From assembly GCA_963680875.1 (NCBI GenBank), contig OY804584.1, positions 91,138,031-91,202,030 on the forward strand: a DNA stretch of 64,000 nucleotides, written 5' to 3'. The stretch comes from Bathymodiolus brooksi (lineage: Eukaryota; Mollusca; Bivalvia; Mytilida; Modiolidae). How positions within the stretch are numbered: position 1 is the stretch's first letter; every line of letters starts with the position of its first letter. The position numbers and the translations under genes were made by a program. The notes below the pieces were generated by a model. The model was not told where the DNA came from. It was given only the letters and a program-made list of their open reading frames with translations, and searched no databases. Positions 45,827 through 58,300 of this stretch are shown piece after piece.

Positions 45827-46312
45827 CTATGCACTGTCTTCTGAAGAATCCGAACAATACAACGGGTTAGGACTTCTCTCAGTTGGTTTACCTAGAGGAT
45901 GAGGACAGTTTTGAATACGTGTACCTCCTCTTTTAACAGTTTTTGTTTTATCTACTTTTGTAGCTTCTGACTGAACATGAATGGTCTTGTTGTTAATATT
46001 TGCCTCATTTTCGTATCTATATGTTTCTGTGTAGTCTCTCAGCTCAAGATTTGCTTCAGGTATACCAGAACTAGGAATAAAATCGGTTGGTGAATCGGCC
46101 GCTTCGGAGTTCTCCTCACTACTCATATAAAATATTTTGCTATATTGCTTCATTTTTGTTCTTGGGTCATTATTGTCTTTTTGGGAATTAGTTTGATCTG
46201 CTGAAATGTCAGTCTCTGGAGAAAAATTTAGATCTTCTGACATTTTCATGTCTGAGTCTTCTGCTAGAAGATTCTTTGAAAACCTTAAAGTACCCTTTAA
46301 CACATCACGTAC
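45827..46312 (-). CDS. TBC1D5: TBC1D5 last exon and stop codon
   Basis: 486 bp. Starts [16 protein letters not shown], which resembles the conserved DxLKGTLRF-type block near the vertebrate C-terminus. An acidic, Ser-rich tail follows ([18 protein letters not shown], then [20 protein letters not shown]) and a TAG at 45827-45829. Confidence 0.88.
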   Translation of the reverse strand, partial: VRDVLKGTLRFSKNLLAEDSDMKMSEDLNFSPETDISADQTNSQKDNNDPRTKMKQYSKIFYMSSEENSEAADSPTDFIPSSGIPEANLELRDYTETYRYENEANINNKTIHVQSEATKVDKTKTVKRGGTRIQNCPHPLGKPTERSPNPLYCSDSSEDSA

Positions 46313-49300
46313 CTAGAAACAGAAAAATAAGTTAATAAGTTCATGTCTATCACCACTAACGTTGTGAGTTTGAACCCCTCTCATGGCAAGGTGTACTCGA
46401 TACAACATTATGTGATAAAGTTTGCTAGTGACTTTTGACAAGGTCGGTGGTTTTCTCCGGGTACTATGGTTTCCTCCACTAATAAAACTGACCGCCACGA
46501 TATAACTGAAATATTGTTGAAAGTGGCGTTATACACCATAAACCAAACCTAACCTTTAATAAGTTCAAGGTCATGTAGATTCTGCCTGGAATGTCATAAT
46601 AAGAGATAATTTTTTCAGATAATGAGGGGGGGCTGGATATATTTTCCACATTTTCCCAAAGTCCAGTGATTAAAACATGATGAAGAAAGTCTGTGGAACC
46701 ACTAAAGAAGACAAATGAATTTTTAGTTTTTTAAGTTAACTTAATTCAACTCTCAGATTAACAACAGTAATTAGGGTTAAGATCCTTTAACCCTGACTTT
46801 CAGTAATATTAAGAGATAATTTTTTCAGATAATGAGGGGGGGTTGGATATATTTTCCCCATTTTCCCAAAGTCCAGTGATTAAAACATGATGAAGAAAGT
46901 CTGTGGAACCACTAAAGAAGACAAATACATTCTTAGTTTTTTAAGTTAACTTAATTCAACTCTCAGACTAACAACAGTAATTTGGGTTAAGATCCTTTAA
47001 CCCTGACTTTCAGTAATATTTCAGTCATATTGTGGCAGACAGATTAATTTGAGGGTGTAAACAGAAGTACCTAGAGAAAACAACAGACCTGCCACAAGTC
47101 ACCTAATTCGTCTTTTTGCAGAACAAGTACAAAATTCAGAATCCAAAGTTTATGCCAGAAAAGCCAGGCAGACCCATGAATATTTAAAACACCATAATAA
47201 TAAAACAAATTATTATAATAACATAGAATTTCTATGTTTGAGAAACATCAGGGATTAGGTTTATGGTATTTAATGCCACTTTCAACAATATTTGAGTTAT
47301 ATCGTGGCAGTCAGTTTTATTGGTGGAGGAAACTGGAGTATCCGGAGAAAGCCACAGACCTGCTGCAAGTCACTGACAAACTTTATCACATAATGTTGTA
47401 TCGAGTACACCTCGCCTAAGCGTTATTTGATCTCACAGCGTTAGTGATGATAGACACTGATTGCATAGGTAGTTATAAATCCAACTATCATACGATCACG
47501 ACCACGACGGACCCGATAAACATCAGACATTCATTGATGTGATATTATTTTAATACAATGATTTAATTTGCCAATTATGGGTCACAAATCACAAAAAAAT
47601 ACTACACAAGACTTTACATGATAAAAAAATGTTGAACAACCAATACTGTCAAACCTGCTTAAGCAACCACCTCTATTAAACAATAACTTGTATCATGTCA
47701 CCTTTAATTTATATTTCCGTGTGCCGTGCATTACATATCAATCAAACATGTATTACATGACCACCTGTCTTATGTAACAATTTTCAAATGTTTTCTTGGA
47801 AGATCGCATAAGACAGGTTTGCCTGTATGTGCTGTGCATTTCATATTGTGACGTGACAATTTTCAATGTTTTCTTGGAAGATCGCATAAGACAGGTTTGC
47901 CTGTATGTGCTGTGCATTTCATATTGTGACGTGACAATTTTCAAATGTTTTCTTGGAAGATCGCATAAGACAAGTTTGACTGTATGTGCCGTGCATTTCA
48001 TATTGTGACGTGACAATTTTCAAATGTTTTCTTGGAAGATCGCATAAGACAGGTTTGACTGTATGTGCCGTGCATTTCATATTGTGACGTGACAATTTTC
48101 AAATGTTTTCTTGGAAGATCGCATAAGACAGGTTTGACTGTATGTGCCGTGCATTTCATATTGTGACGTGACAATTTTCAAATGTTTTCTTGGAAGATCG
48201 TATAAGACAGGTTTGCCTGTATGTGCCGTGCATTTCATATTGTGACGTGACAATTTTCAAATTTTTCTTGGAAGATCGTATAAGACAGGTTTGACTGTAT
48301 GTGCCGTGCATTTCATATTGTGACGTGACAATTTTCCAATGTTTTTTTGGAAGATCGCATAAGACAGGTTTGACTGTATGTGCCGTGCATTTCATATTGT
48401 GATGTGACAATTTTCCAATGTTTTCTTGGAAGATCGTATAAGACAGGTTTGCCTGTATTTAGCATTACCTGCTTGATACCAGCTATTGCTATTAAAATCT
48501 CGTCTTCATTATGTAGGTCTTGTTGTAGAAGTTCTGACTGTAAACGATCTGTAATAATAATACAATCTATATTTAATACAGTACTCATACATAGAGAGAA
48601 AATTACAATCAATTTTGTCTGCTGCAAGTCACTGACAAACTTTATCATGTAATGTTGTATTGAGTACACCTTGCCTGAGAGGAATTCAAACTCGCAACTT
48701 TAGTGATGACAGGCACTGATAGCACAGGTAGTTGTAAGTAAGACTACCATACGATCATGACCACGATGACCTCTATTAATAAAAAAATATTGATCAATGT
48801 CAAATGATAAATTTTTCATCTATATAATAGTAAGAAATAGTTGCATTTCAATGAGATAATGGTGATGTCCGCTTTGTACAAGACCACCACGCTTAGTTGG
48901 ATTTTTATAGTGCTAGCTCAATGAAACAACAATCTGCTGGTAAACAAGTCACTCTTATCTTGATTCCGAGCCAACCAATCTTTGTTCATACTGCTTAATA
49001 CTATATACTATTTTTTTTCATTCATAATATTTTCATTGAAATCTATACATTTGTTAGTTCTAAAAACATTGAATACCAGTACCTAATAATACTGTATATT
49101 TAGCAGAGAAGCAACACATATCAATTTCCCTGTCTTTGTATAGACTCGACTGAGGCTTAAACCCACAATCTGCTGCACTCAAGGCCAGCACGCTAACCAT
49201 TACACCACAGATGTGGTTTATTATTAATGATATACTTACCTATATGGATATCTAATTTTTGTGATGCATATTCACACATAGACTCCTTGTCAGATATTTG

Positions 49301-52300
49301 ATTTTGAAGTGTGCCAATCTGAAATTCATACTCTTTTTCCTGAAATACAGCATAAAAAGGATTAAATAGATACATGTATATATATGCATGTACAATAGCA
49401 TAGGTCAATATATAGCACACTACATCAGTGTGAAATAATGTTTGATAAAGGAGTGGTTCGTAATGTATATATATTCGACCACTACTGTTTAATTTTTTAT
49501 TTCAATAATTTAATTTAATTTCAATTAACAGGGCACGGAAACATGTGTATGCTTGCTTAAACATGGCTATTGGGTTTACAGTAGATTTCAGTTAATCATT
49601 GGGTAGTAATGCTGGTTCCCATGGTTTAACTCAGAGCTACCCAGAGTGTCACCAGGTGGCTCCTCCTCAATGGATGAGGAGTTGTCAATTATAATATGGA
49701 AAGTCTGGCCATGGGCCATAGTGAGTAACATGTTTTGAGAGTACCACGCTCCATGTACATTAAAGACATCTTTCGTAGATTTCGAAAAAGAGTTGGTGCA
49801 TTGTAGTCAATACCGAAGGCTAAACTTCTTGTCTATCCAGCTCTCCATACTTTTCAAGTGGCAGTCAAAAGTTGTCACAGTTGTCACATTCCTCCCTCAT
49901 TTCTGTATATTGTTGTCACATTCCTCCCTCATTTCTGTATATTGTTGTCACATTCCTCCCTCATTTCTGTATATTGTTGTCTCATTCCTCCCTCATTTCT
50001 GTATATTGTTGTCACATTCCTCCCTCATTTCTGTATATTGTTGTCACATTCCTCCCTCATTTCTGTATATTGTTGTCACATTCCTCCCTCATTTCTGTAT
50101 ATTGTTGTCACATTCCTCCCTCATTTCTGTATATTGTTGTCACATTCCTCCCTCATTTCTGTATATTGTTGTCACATTCCTCCCTCATTTCTGTATATTG
50201 TTGTCACATTCCTCCCTCATTTCTGTATATTGTTGTCACATTCCTCCCTCATTTCTGTATATTGTTGTCACATTCCTCCCTCATTTCTGTATATTGTTGT
50301 CACATTCCTCCTTCATTTCTGTATATTGTTGTCACATTCCTCCCTCATTTCTGTATATTGTTGTCACATTCCTCCCTCATTTCTGTATATTGTTGTCACA
50401 TTCCTCCCTCATTTCTGTATATTGTTGTCACATTCCTCCCTCATTTCTGTATATTGTTGTCACATTCCTCCCTCATTTCTGTATATTGTTGTCACATTCC
50501 TCCCTCATTTCTGTATATTGTTGTCACATTCCTCCCTCATTTCTGTATATTGTTGAACTTGAAACTTCTATTTAAATACTATTATATATGGGACTAGCCT
50601 TCAAATATAGGCAAATTTATTTTTCATACAGAGTATAACAATTATATCAAACTAATTTACTATGTTCCGAAATTTTTTATAAATTTGGAAACATTTTACC
50701 AGGCATGCGCTGGAAAGTAAACATCAGTACGTTGATGGTTTTCCGTAACCAAAGAAGAAGAAGAAGAGTAGACAAAAAAAAGAGGCATATTGTTGATACC
50801 TTATTTTCTTTCTTTCCCTTTCCTTTTGGGTTGGGTAAGGTTGCAAAATTTGACATGTTCCCTGTGCCTTCATCAGAAGTGAAGGAAGATGCACTATACC
50901 AAGTTGTCGTTTGCCTGTAGGATGATTCCATTCTGGCCGTGGCAGATGCTGAATTACCAGAAGTTTCTATCCTGGATGTGGATGGAGTAGAATTTCCTGA
51001 CTTAAAATATCCATCTTCTACCTGAGACAGACTGGCTGAGGATCCTCTTTTCTGTTTCTGATATTGCGGAGTTCCTACAAGTACATGTATGCTGCTACAA
51101 TCATTTTTTCCCTTTTGTTATTTTTAACTTTTTCATTCAACATACTGAAATTTTATATCAAAGCAAAATATATCAAGCAAATTCTTTTTCTAAAAATATT
51201 TCGTCAAATAACAGCTTTTTCAGAACAGAATCAACACATTAATTACTAGCAGGTCTACAGTATACACCTCTCGAAAATTGTTTGCAGGAGACATTTGATT
51301 AAGTGATGTGCTCTAAAGACGAGAAGTGATATTTTAAATTGCAAAGAAGTTGTTAGTCATCTAAGTGCTTGGTTTAACATCATATGTAAAAAATTTAAAT
51401 GTCTTCAGAAAGATATTTTTCTCCACTGACCCATTTACCTGGTAATGGTAATAAAATATATTGAAACCTTCTTTACCTGTATTTTACCTGTTTATCTGGA
51501 GACACATGGAGTGTTTTTGGACTGCAACCAGACATTTGACTGAAATGTTTACCTGAGGTAACATTAGATTGGAGACCCATTTGAACTTGATTAACTTTGT
51601 ACATTGTCTTATTATCTGAAGACAATTGAAGTGACCAGATGCTTTTCTATTGAAACATTTACCTGATAAAATACCAGTTTGAAGATTCTTTGGTTAATCA
51701 ATACATTTTCTATTTACCTGAAGACACATGATGTGTCTTTATACTGGAACTAGACAATTTTATGCATGAGAAGACTGTATGATAAATATATTTTCTGTTT
51801 ATTAGAAGACACATGGATAGTCTCTCATGTTCATTTTCCATCATTATCCCTTCTTATTACCTTGTTTATCTGAAGACACATGGAGTGTCTTCCCCGATGT
51901 CTCCATCTTGAAACTTTTACCTGGTGAAATATTAGTTTGAAGATGCATGGGAACACTGGCTGACTAATACATGTTCTGTTTATCTAAAGACACAGAGTGT
52001 CTTACACAAATTCTAGACAATTTTTCTACCGAAAACAGACATTTTTCTGCTGAAACCTTTACCTGGTGAAATACCAGTTTGAAGATTCATTGGAACACTG
52101 GTTGATTTATACATTTTCTGTTTATCTGAAGACAAATAGAGTGTCTTCTACAGGACCACTAAATGTTTTTCTTCTGAAACCTTTACCTGGTGAATTATCT
52201 GTTTGAAGATTCATGGGAACGCTGGTTGATTTATACATTTTCTGTTTATCTGAAGACACATGGAGTGTCTTTGGCCTGGAACCAGACATTTTTCTACTGA

Positions 52301-55300
52301 AACTTGACCAACTAGTTGTCATGGCAGGTTTATTTGTTAAGTTAGTGGTGTTGGAAGCATTAGAAGCAGAGGCAGCTAGAATATAATAGGCATGAAGTCA
52401 TTGTTAGCTAGAAAAGCTTGGATAAACAGTCGAACCTTGTTATCTAGAATTTGTTTAAACGTTTCCATAGAGACCTCAAAGTTCTCATTTACACCAATTA
52501 TTGTAGAGCTATTGATTTAAATACTCAGCTATTTGAAGTAAAGTCATTGAGCATTTTGACATTGACACAGCAAGGTTCTACTGTAGCTTATATCATTACT
52601 ACAACCCCACCAAATAGCATCCAAAATTTGTATTTTGCTTGAGATTAAATTTCCCTTGCCTCTCTGGTCAAGAAATATTATATTGTCTCACAATGGATAT
52701 TTAGCAAAATAACCCTCCCAAATATGAACTATCTGTTCAATATAAAATTAAGTTTTCAAAACACTTTTTTCTCCCAGAAATTAAATCTGTGAATGAGGGC
52801 TGTTCCATTTAAATTTGTTTCTTTTAATATGCAGGTAGGTTATTTCTATATATATATATTCATGTAGGAAAAAGGAGGTTATAAATGATTTAAATGGAAC
52901 AGACCTCCAGTCATTTAATTTATTAATAATTTCTTTCCTCCTTTTTGAAAACACATATTTTGGATAATTTGTTCAATTCACTCAGTGTAATGCAAGGAAT
53001 ATTCTATTTTCTTTAATGCCAAAGTTTGCTTTTAAAGATTAAAATTCAAAAAATCTGGTAAAGCAGATTAAAATAATGTTAAGGGAATGACCATTTAACT
53101 TTTAAGGGTTGGGGTTTCTATGTTCTTTTTTTTAATTCCATTGCCAAGTTTATAATGAAAAAAAGTATTGACCTTAAAGATTAATAATCTGACTGCTATT
53201 TTCAACAATTAATTGGGATAAAATTGGGGAAAAAATCACATAATTTTCATGTTAAAAAAATTGATTTTTGTTTCATGTGATAAAAATTTGGGAGGAAAAA
53301 CATAAAAGTTGAATGGTCAGTCCCTAAATTGATTAGTAAGAATGGATGAAAAAAAGGTCAATATGTTCTCTTATTAGGCCATAACAAAGTAATTTCTTAA
53401 TCTTCAGAAGTGGCATTAAAAACCAAAAATTAAATCAAATCTTAATCTTTAGATTTTCATTCTTTGGAGAAAATATTTACTACTCTTTATCGTTTCTTTC
53501 TTAATTTTTCCACAATTTTTTTTATGAAATTTTGTAATTCAAAATAACAAACAAAGCAATTACTTAATATAAAGTAAAACTATCAATTTCTCCTCTGCAG
53601 ATCAATTAAAAGTAAAATATTACTTGCTTGGTTTATTTTTAATTTTTCGACAAAACATTAAAAGATTATGTAATTAATTTGTTATGACCTTACGTTTTTA
53701 TTCGTGTTAATAAGAAAGATCCTAGCTATTAACTACAGACTAACCTGATCATGTATTGTTCACCTGGTTATAACTATCTCTCACTTGGTTATAGCGAGTG
53801 AGTGATTGTTGGTTAATGCCAAGTGAGTAATTTTTCAGCTGTATCATGGTGTGAACATGCTGCATTTTGATGAGATAATGATGATTTCAGCATTGAACAA
53901 GACCAACACACTCAGTTGGATTTTTATAGTGATAGTGTCACTCCAACTTGGACGTATTATCCTGACTCTGAGTAAACCAGACTTTTGGATTTTGGAACTG
54001 CTCCGACATTGTGGTATTATATACAGATATATCATGTTTGGGAGGGGAATTTGCGAAAAATACCAGTCGAGAGATGAAAAATTTCCCGACAGGTATTTTT
54101 CGCAAATAACCCTCCCAAACATGATATATCTGTTTAATTACACCAAATATTATTTAGAACACTGGCTAAATAAATAATACCTTTTGTTTGTCGTTTTCAG
54201 GACCTAACATGATGTATCTGTTTAATTCTACCGAATGATGTTACATCAAACGCACAACTGATAACGTTTTACAAATTTTGTTACAAGCGTCTCGGTGAAG
54301 GGTAAAAACAGCAAATACGATTTTGCAAATACACGTTTACCATGAGAAAAAGTTAAATCTTATGCAAATACACCTACATGAAGTAAAAATTCTGCAAATT
54401 CATAATGCAAGGCCTGAATTTGTAAAAAATATCACGGCTATTAACCAATCAGAATCCAGCATTCTTATATAAGGTGTAATTATTTTATTTATCATTTTAT
54501 TCCATTTAGCCTAGTAGTTCAGAGAACATGTTAACATACAACGCTGAATGCAAAGTGATCAGGTGACCTAAAAGTATTTTCTAGCTAAAAGATAGGTCAT
54601 TCAAATTTCTATTCATATATGTTTATATATATCTGGACATGATACTTTTAAATTTCTCATCTCTCAAAATTACTGTAATGAAAGTCCAGTTGAAAAAAAG
54701 ATAGGCTTAATAAGAAATTGTGCATGCAGATGTGCACTGTGCAATCAAATTCTATTTTTTGTTACTGGCATACTAACAATCTATAATGAGTTTTATTTAT
54801 GTAATGTGTGTGTGGTGTGACTAAATAAGAGAATCAATATAAATTCTATGTTTGACAGTGAGGTTGTCGTCATGTTAATTACATAGATAGTTTTAAAACT
54901 TGTTTATCTCCCGTCCAAACTTGATGACTTACGTTTTTTAGGAGCTGGAGTAGTTTTAACTATATTTATATTGTGGTAGGTATAATTGGGTGGTCTTGGG
55001 TGACTCTGAAAGAAGACAGATATTCAAATTATTTAAAAAAAAAGTTAGTTAATTTGAACAAAATTAGAAGATTAGGACATCTTTCACTTGTAAAAGAAAT
55101 TCTTTTTTGTCTTTTATTTTTTACCTATGTTACTCTTTGCATCAGGAAAAGCAAATAAACAATAAGATTCACAGGAAATGTCTCTGATCTTAAATATAAC
55201 CTTACAAAAGATTCTATTATTTTTCTAATAAAATTGACCACCATGATGTAACTGAAATATTGTTGGAGTTGTCGTAAAACACATGTGTGATGTCAGACAC

Positions 55301-58300
55301 TATGATGACAATATTTGTAAGACTAATTAACCCATATTTTGAAGAAGTCGTCATGGTCGTGAGCGTATGGTAGTTGGATTTACAACTACCTATGCAATCA
55401 GTGCCTATCACCACTAAAGTTGTGGGTTCGAATCCCGCTGATGGCTCTATACAACTTTATGTGATAAAGCTTGTCAATGACTTGTGGCAGGTCGGAAATT
55501 TCTCCAGATTCCTCCACCAATAAAACTGACTGCCACGATATAACTGAAATATTGTTGAAAGTGGTGTTAAACACCATAACCCTTCGCCCCATATTTTGTT
55601 TTCTTGCTGAAAACACTGCATCTGAGAAATACAATTCTATACACCAAATAAAATCAGTACGACAAAGATTCTCATATGTAGAGTTTACCAACAGAAGTAA
55701 ATTCTATACACCAAATAAAATCAGTACGACAAAGATTCTCATATGTAGAGTTTACCAACAGAAGTAAATTCTATTCACCAAATAAAATCAGTACGACAAA
55801 GATTCTCATATGTAGAGTTTACCAACAGAAGTAAATTCTATACACCAAATAAAATCAGTACAACAAAGATTCTCATATGTAGAGTTTACCAACAGAAGTA
55901 AATTCTATACACCAAATAAAATCAGTACGACAAAGATTCTCATATGTAGAGTTTACCAACAGAAGTAAATTCTATACACCAAATAAAATCAGTACGACAA
56001 AGATTCTCATATGTAGAGTTTTCCAACAGAAGTAAATTCTATACACCAAATAAAATCAGTACAACAAAGATTCTCATCTGCAGGGTTTACCAACAGAAGA
56101 AAAGAGCACCACTCAACTGAAGAATAGGAGCCGTTTCACATTTCATCTTAGGGTACGAGCTATGCTCAATAAAGAAGACCCTACTGTGACTGTGACATGT
56201 AGAACAGCAATAAATGTGCTGTTCCTTTACTTAATTTGTGTCCAAGCGTAAAATTACATAGTCTCTCATGTTCATTTACATCCACACCTCTCTTACTACA
56301 AGCTGTTCCTTTACTTTAATTTGTATCCAAGTATAATGTTAGATAGTCTCTCATGTTCATTTACATCCATATCCTTTCTTACTACAAGCTGTTCCTTTAC
56401 TTTAATTTGTGTCCAAGTGTAATGTTAGATAGTCTCTCATGTTCATTTACATCCATATCCTTTCTTACTACAAGCTGTTCCTTTACTTTAATTTGTGTCC
56501 AAGTGTAATGTTAGATAGTATCTCATGTTCATTTACATCCATATCCTTTCTTACTACAAGCTGTTCCTTTACTTTAATTTGTGTCCAAGTGTAATGTTAG
56601 ATAGTATCTCATGTTCATTTACATCCATATCCTTTCTTACTACAAGCTGTTCCTTTACTTTAATTTGTGTCCAAGTGTAATGTTAGATAGTCTCTCATGT
56701 TCATTTACATCCATATCCTTTCTTACTACAAGCTGTTCCTTTACTTTAATTTGTGTCCAAGTGTAATGTTAGATAGTATCTCATGTTCATTTACATCCAT
56801 ATCCTTTCTTACTACAAGCTGTTCCTTTACTTTAATTTGTGTCCAAGTGTAATGTTAGATAGTATCTCATGTTCATTTACATCCATATCCTTTCTTACTA
56901 CAAGCTGTTCCTTTACTTTAATTTGTGTCCAAGTGTAATGTTAGATAGTCTCTCATGTTCATTTACATCCATATCCTTTCTTACTACAAGCTGTTCCTTT
57001 ACTTTAATTTGTGTCCAAGTGTAATGTTAGATAGTCTCTCATGTTCATTTACATCCATATCCTTTCTTACTACAAGCTGTTTCTTTACTTGAATTTGTGT
57101 CTAAGTGTAATGTTAGATAGTCTCTCATGTTCATTTACATCCATATCCTTTCTTACTACAAGCTGTTTCTTTACTTGAATTTGTGTCTAAGTGTAATGTT
57201 AGATAGTATCTCATGTTCATTTACATCCAAATCCTTTCTTACTACAAGCTGTTCATTTACTTTAGTTTGTGTCTAATTGTAATGTTGGATAGTCTCTTCT
57301 GTTCATTTACATCCATATCATTTCTTACTACAAGATGTTCCTTTACTTTAATTTGTCTAAGAGAAAAATTAGATAGTCTATCATGTTCATTTACATCTAC
57401 CTGGCATATCATTTCTTATTAATACTATTTATGTGATATATAAATCTTACATTAGGATCTCTCAGATATCTGGCTTTCTCTATGAGGTAATGGACGTCAC
57501 CTACAGGAGGATATCTCATTAGACAGTTCAGGCATTGTGGGTAATCACTTGCTAGCACTGTAAATTAAATTTATAATTAAGATATTATACAGTAAAGCCT
57601 GTCAAAACCAAACCCTGAATAAAATGAAATCCTGTATAAACTGAGCTTTCAATAAATTCCCAATGTAGGAAATCTTTGTTAATTTACCCTGTACAGATCA
57701 AACACCTGTCTATTCAGAACATAAAAGAGTTAATTTACCCTGTACAAATCGAATACCTGCCTATTCAGAACACAAAAGAGTTAATTTACCCTGTACAAAT
57801 CAAACACCTGTCTATTCAGAACACAAAAGAGTTAATTTACCCTGTACAAATCGAATACCTGCCTATTCAGAACACAAAAGAGTTAATTTACCCTGTACAA
57901 ATCGAATACTTGCCTATTCAGAACACAAAAGATGGTCCAAAGAAGGTTCTGTTTAGACAGGTTTCACTGTACAAAACTTTTAATTTGTAATATGTGTTAG
58001 CTTTTACTGCTGAGGCTTGTTTAAAAACTCTATAGAGAACCTAGGACCAAAATGATAGATTAAAGATGATTGATTAACTTGTACCATTATATTATCTTTG
58101 ACATCAATTACCCCAATGTGTCTGATAGTGTTACATTTCTACTGAAAAACTCCTCCTAAAATATTATACAATTGATGACTTTTGATGAGGTGAATACAGG
58201 GATTGATCAACCCATGGAACATCATGTTCCATGGGTTGATAAATCCTTGTATTCACCGAAATTGAAAGTCATTAACTGTTTTATTATATGACATTAAATC

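Noticed and set aside
49793..50597. Three open frames of 232-260 codons
   Set aside because: Same effect from the 32-bp repeat, on the strand opposite TBC1D5 and inside its intron.
57676..57990. 104-codon frame with a 17-residue repeat
   Set aside because: The 51-bp array is in frame by length alone; it lies inside a non-autonomous TIR element.
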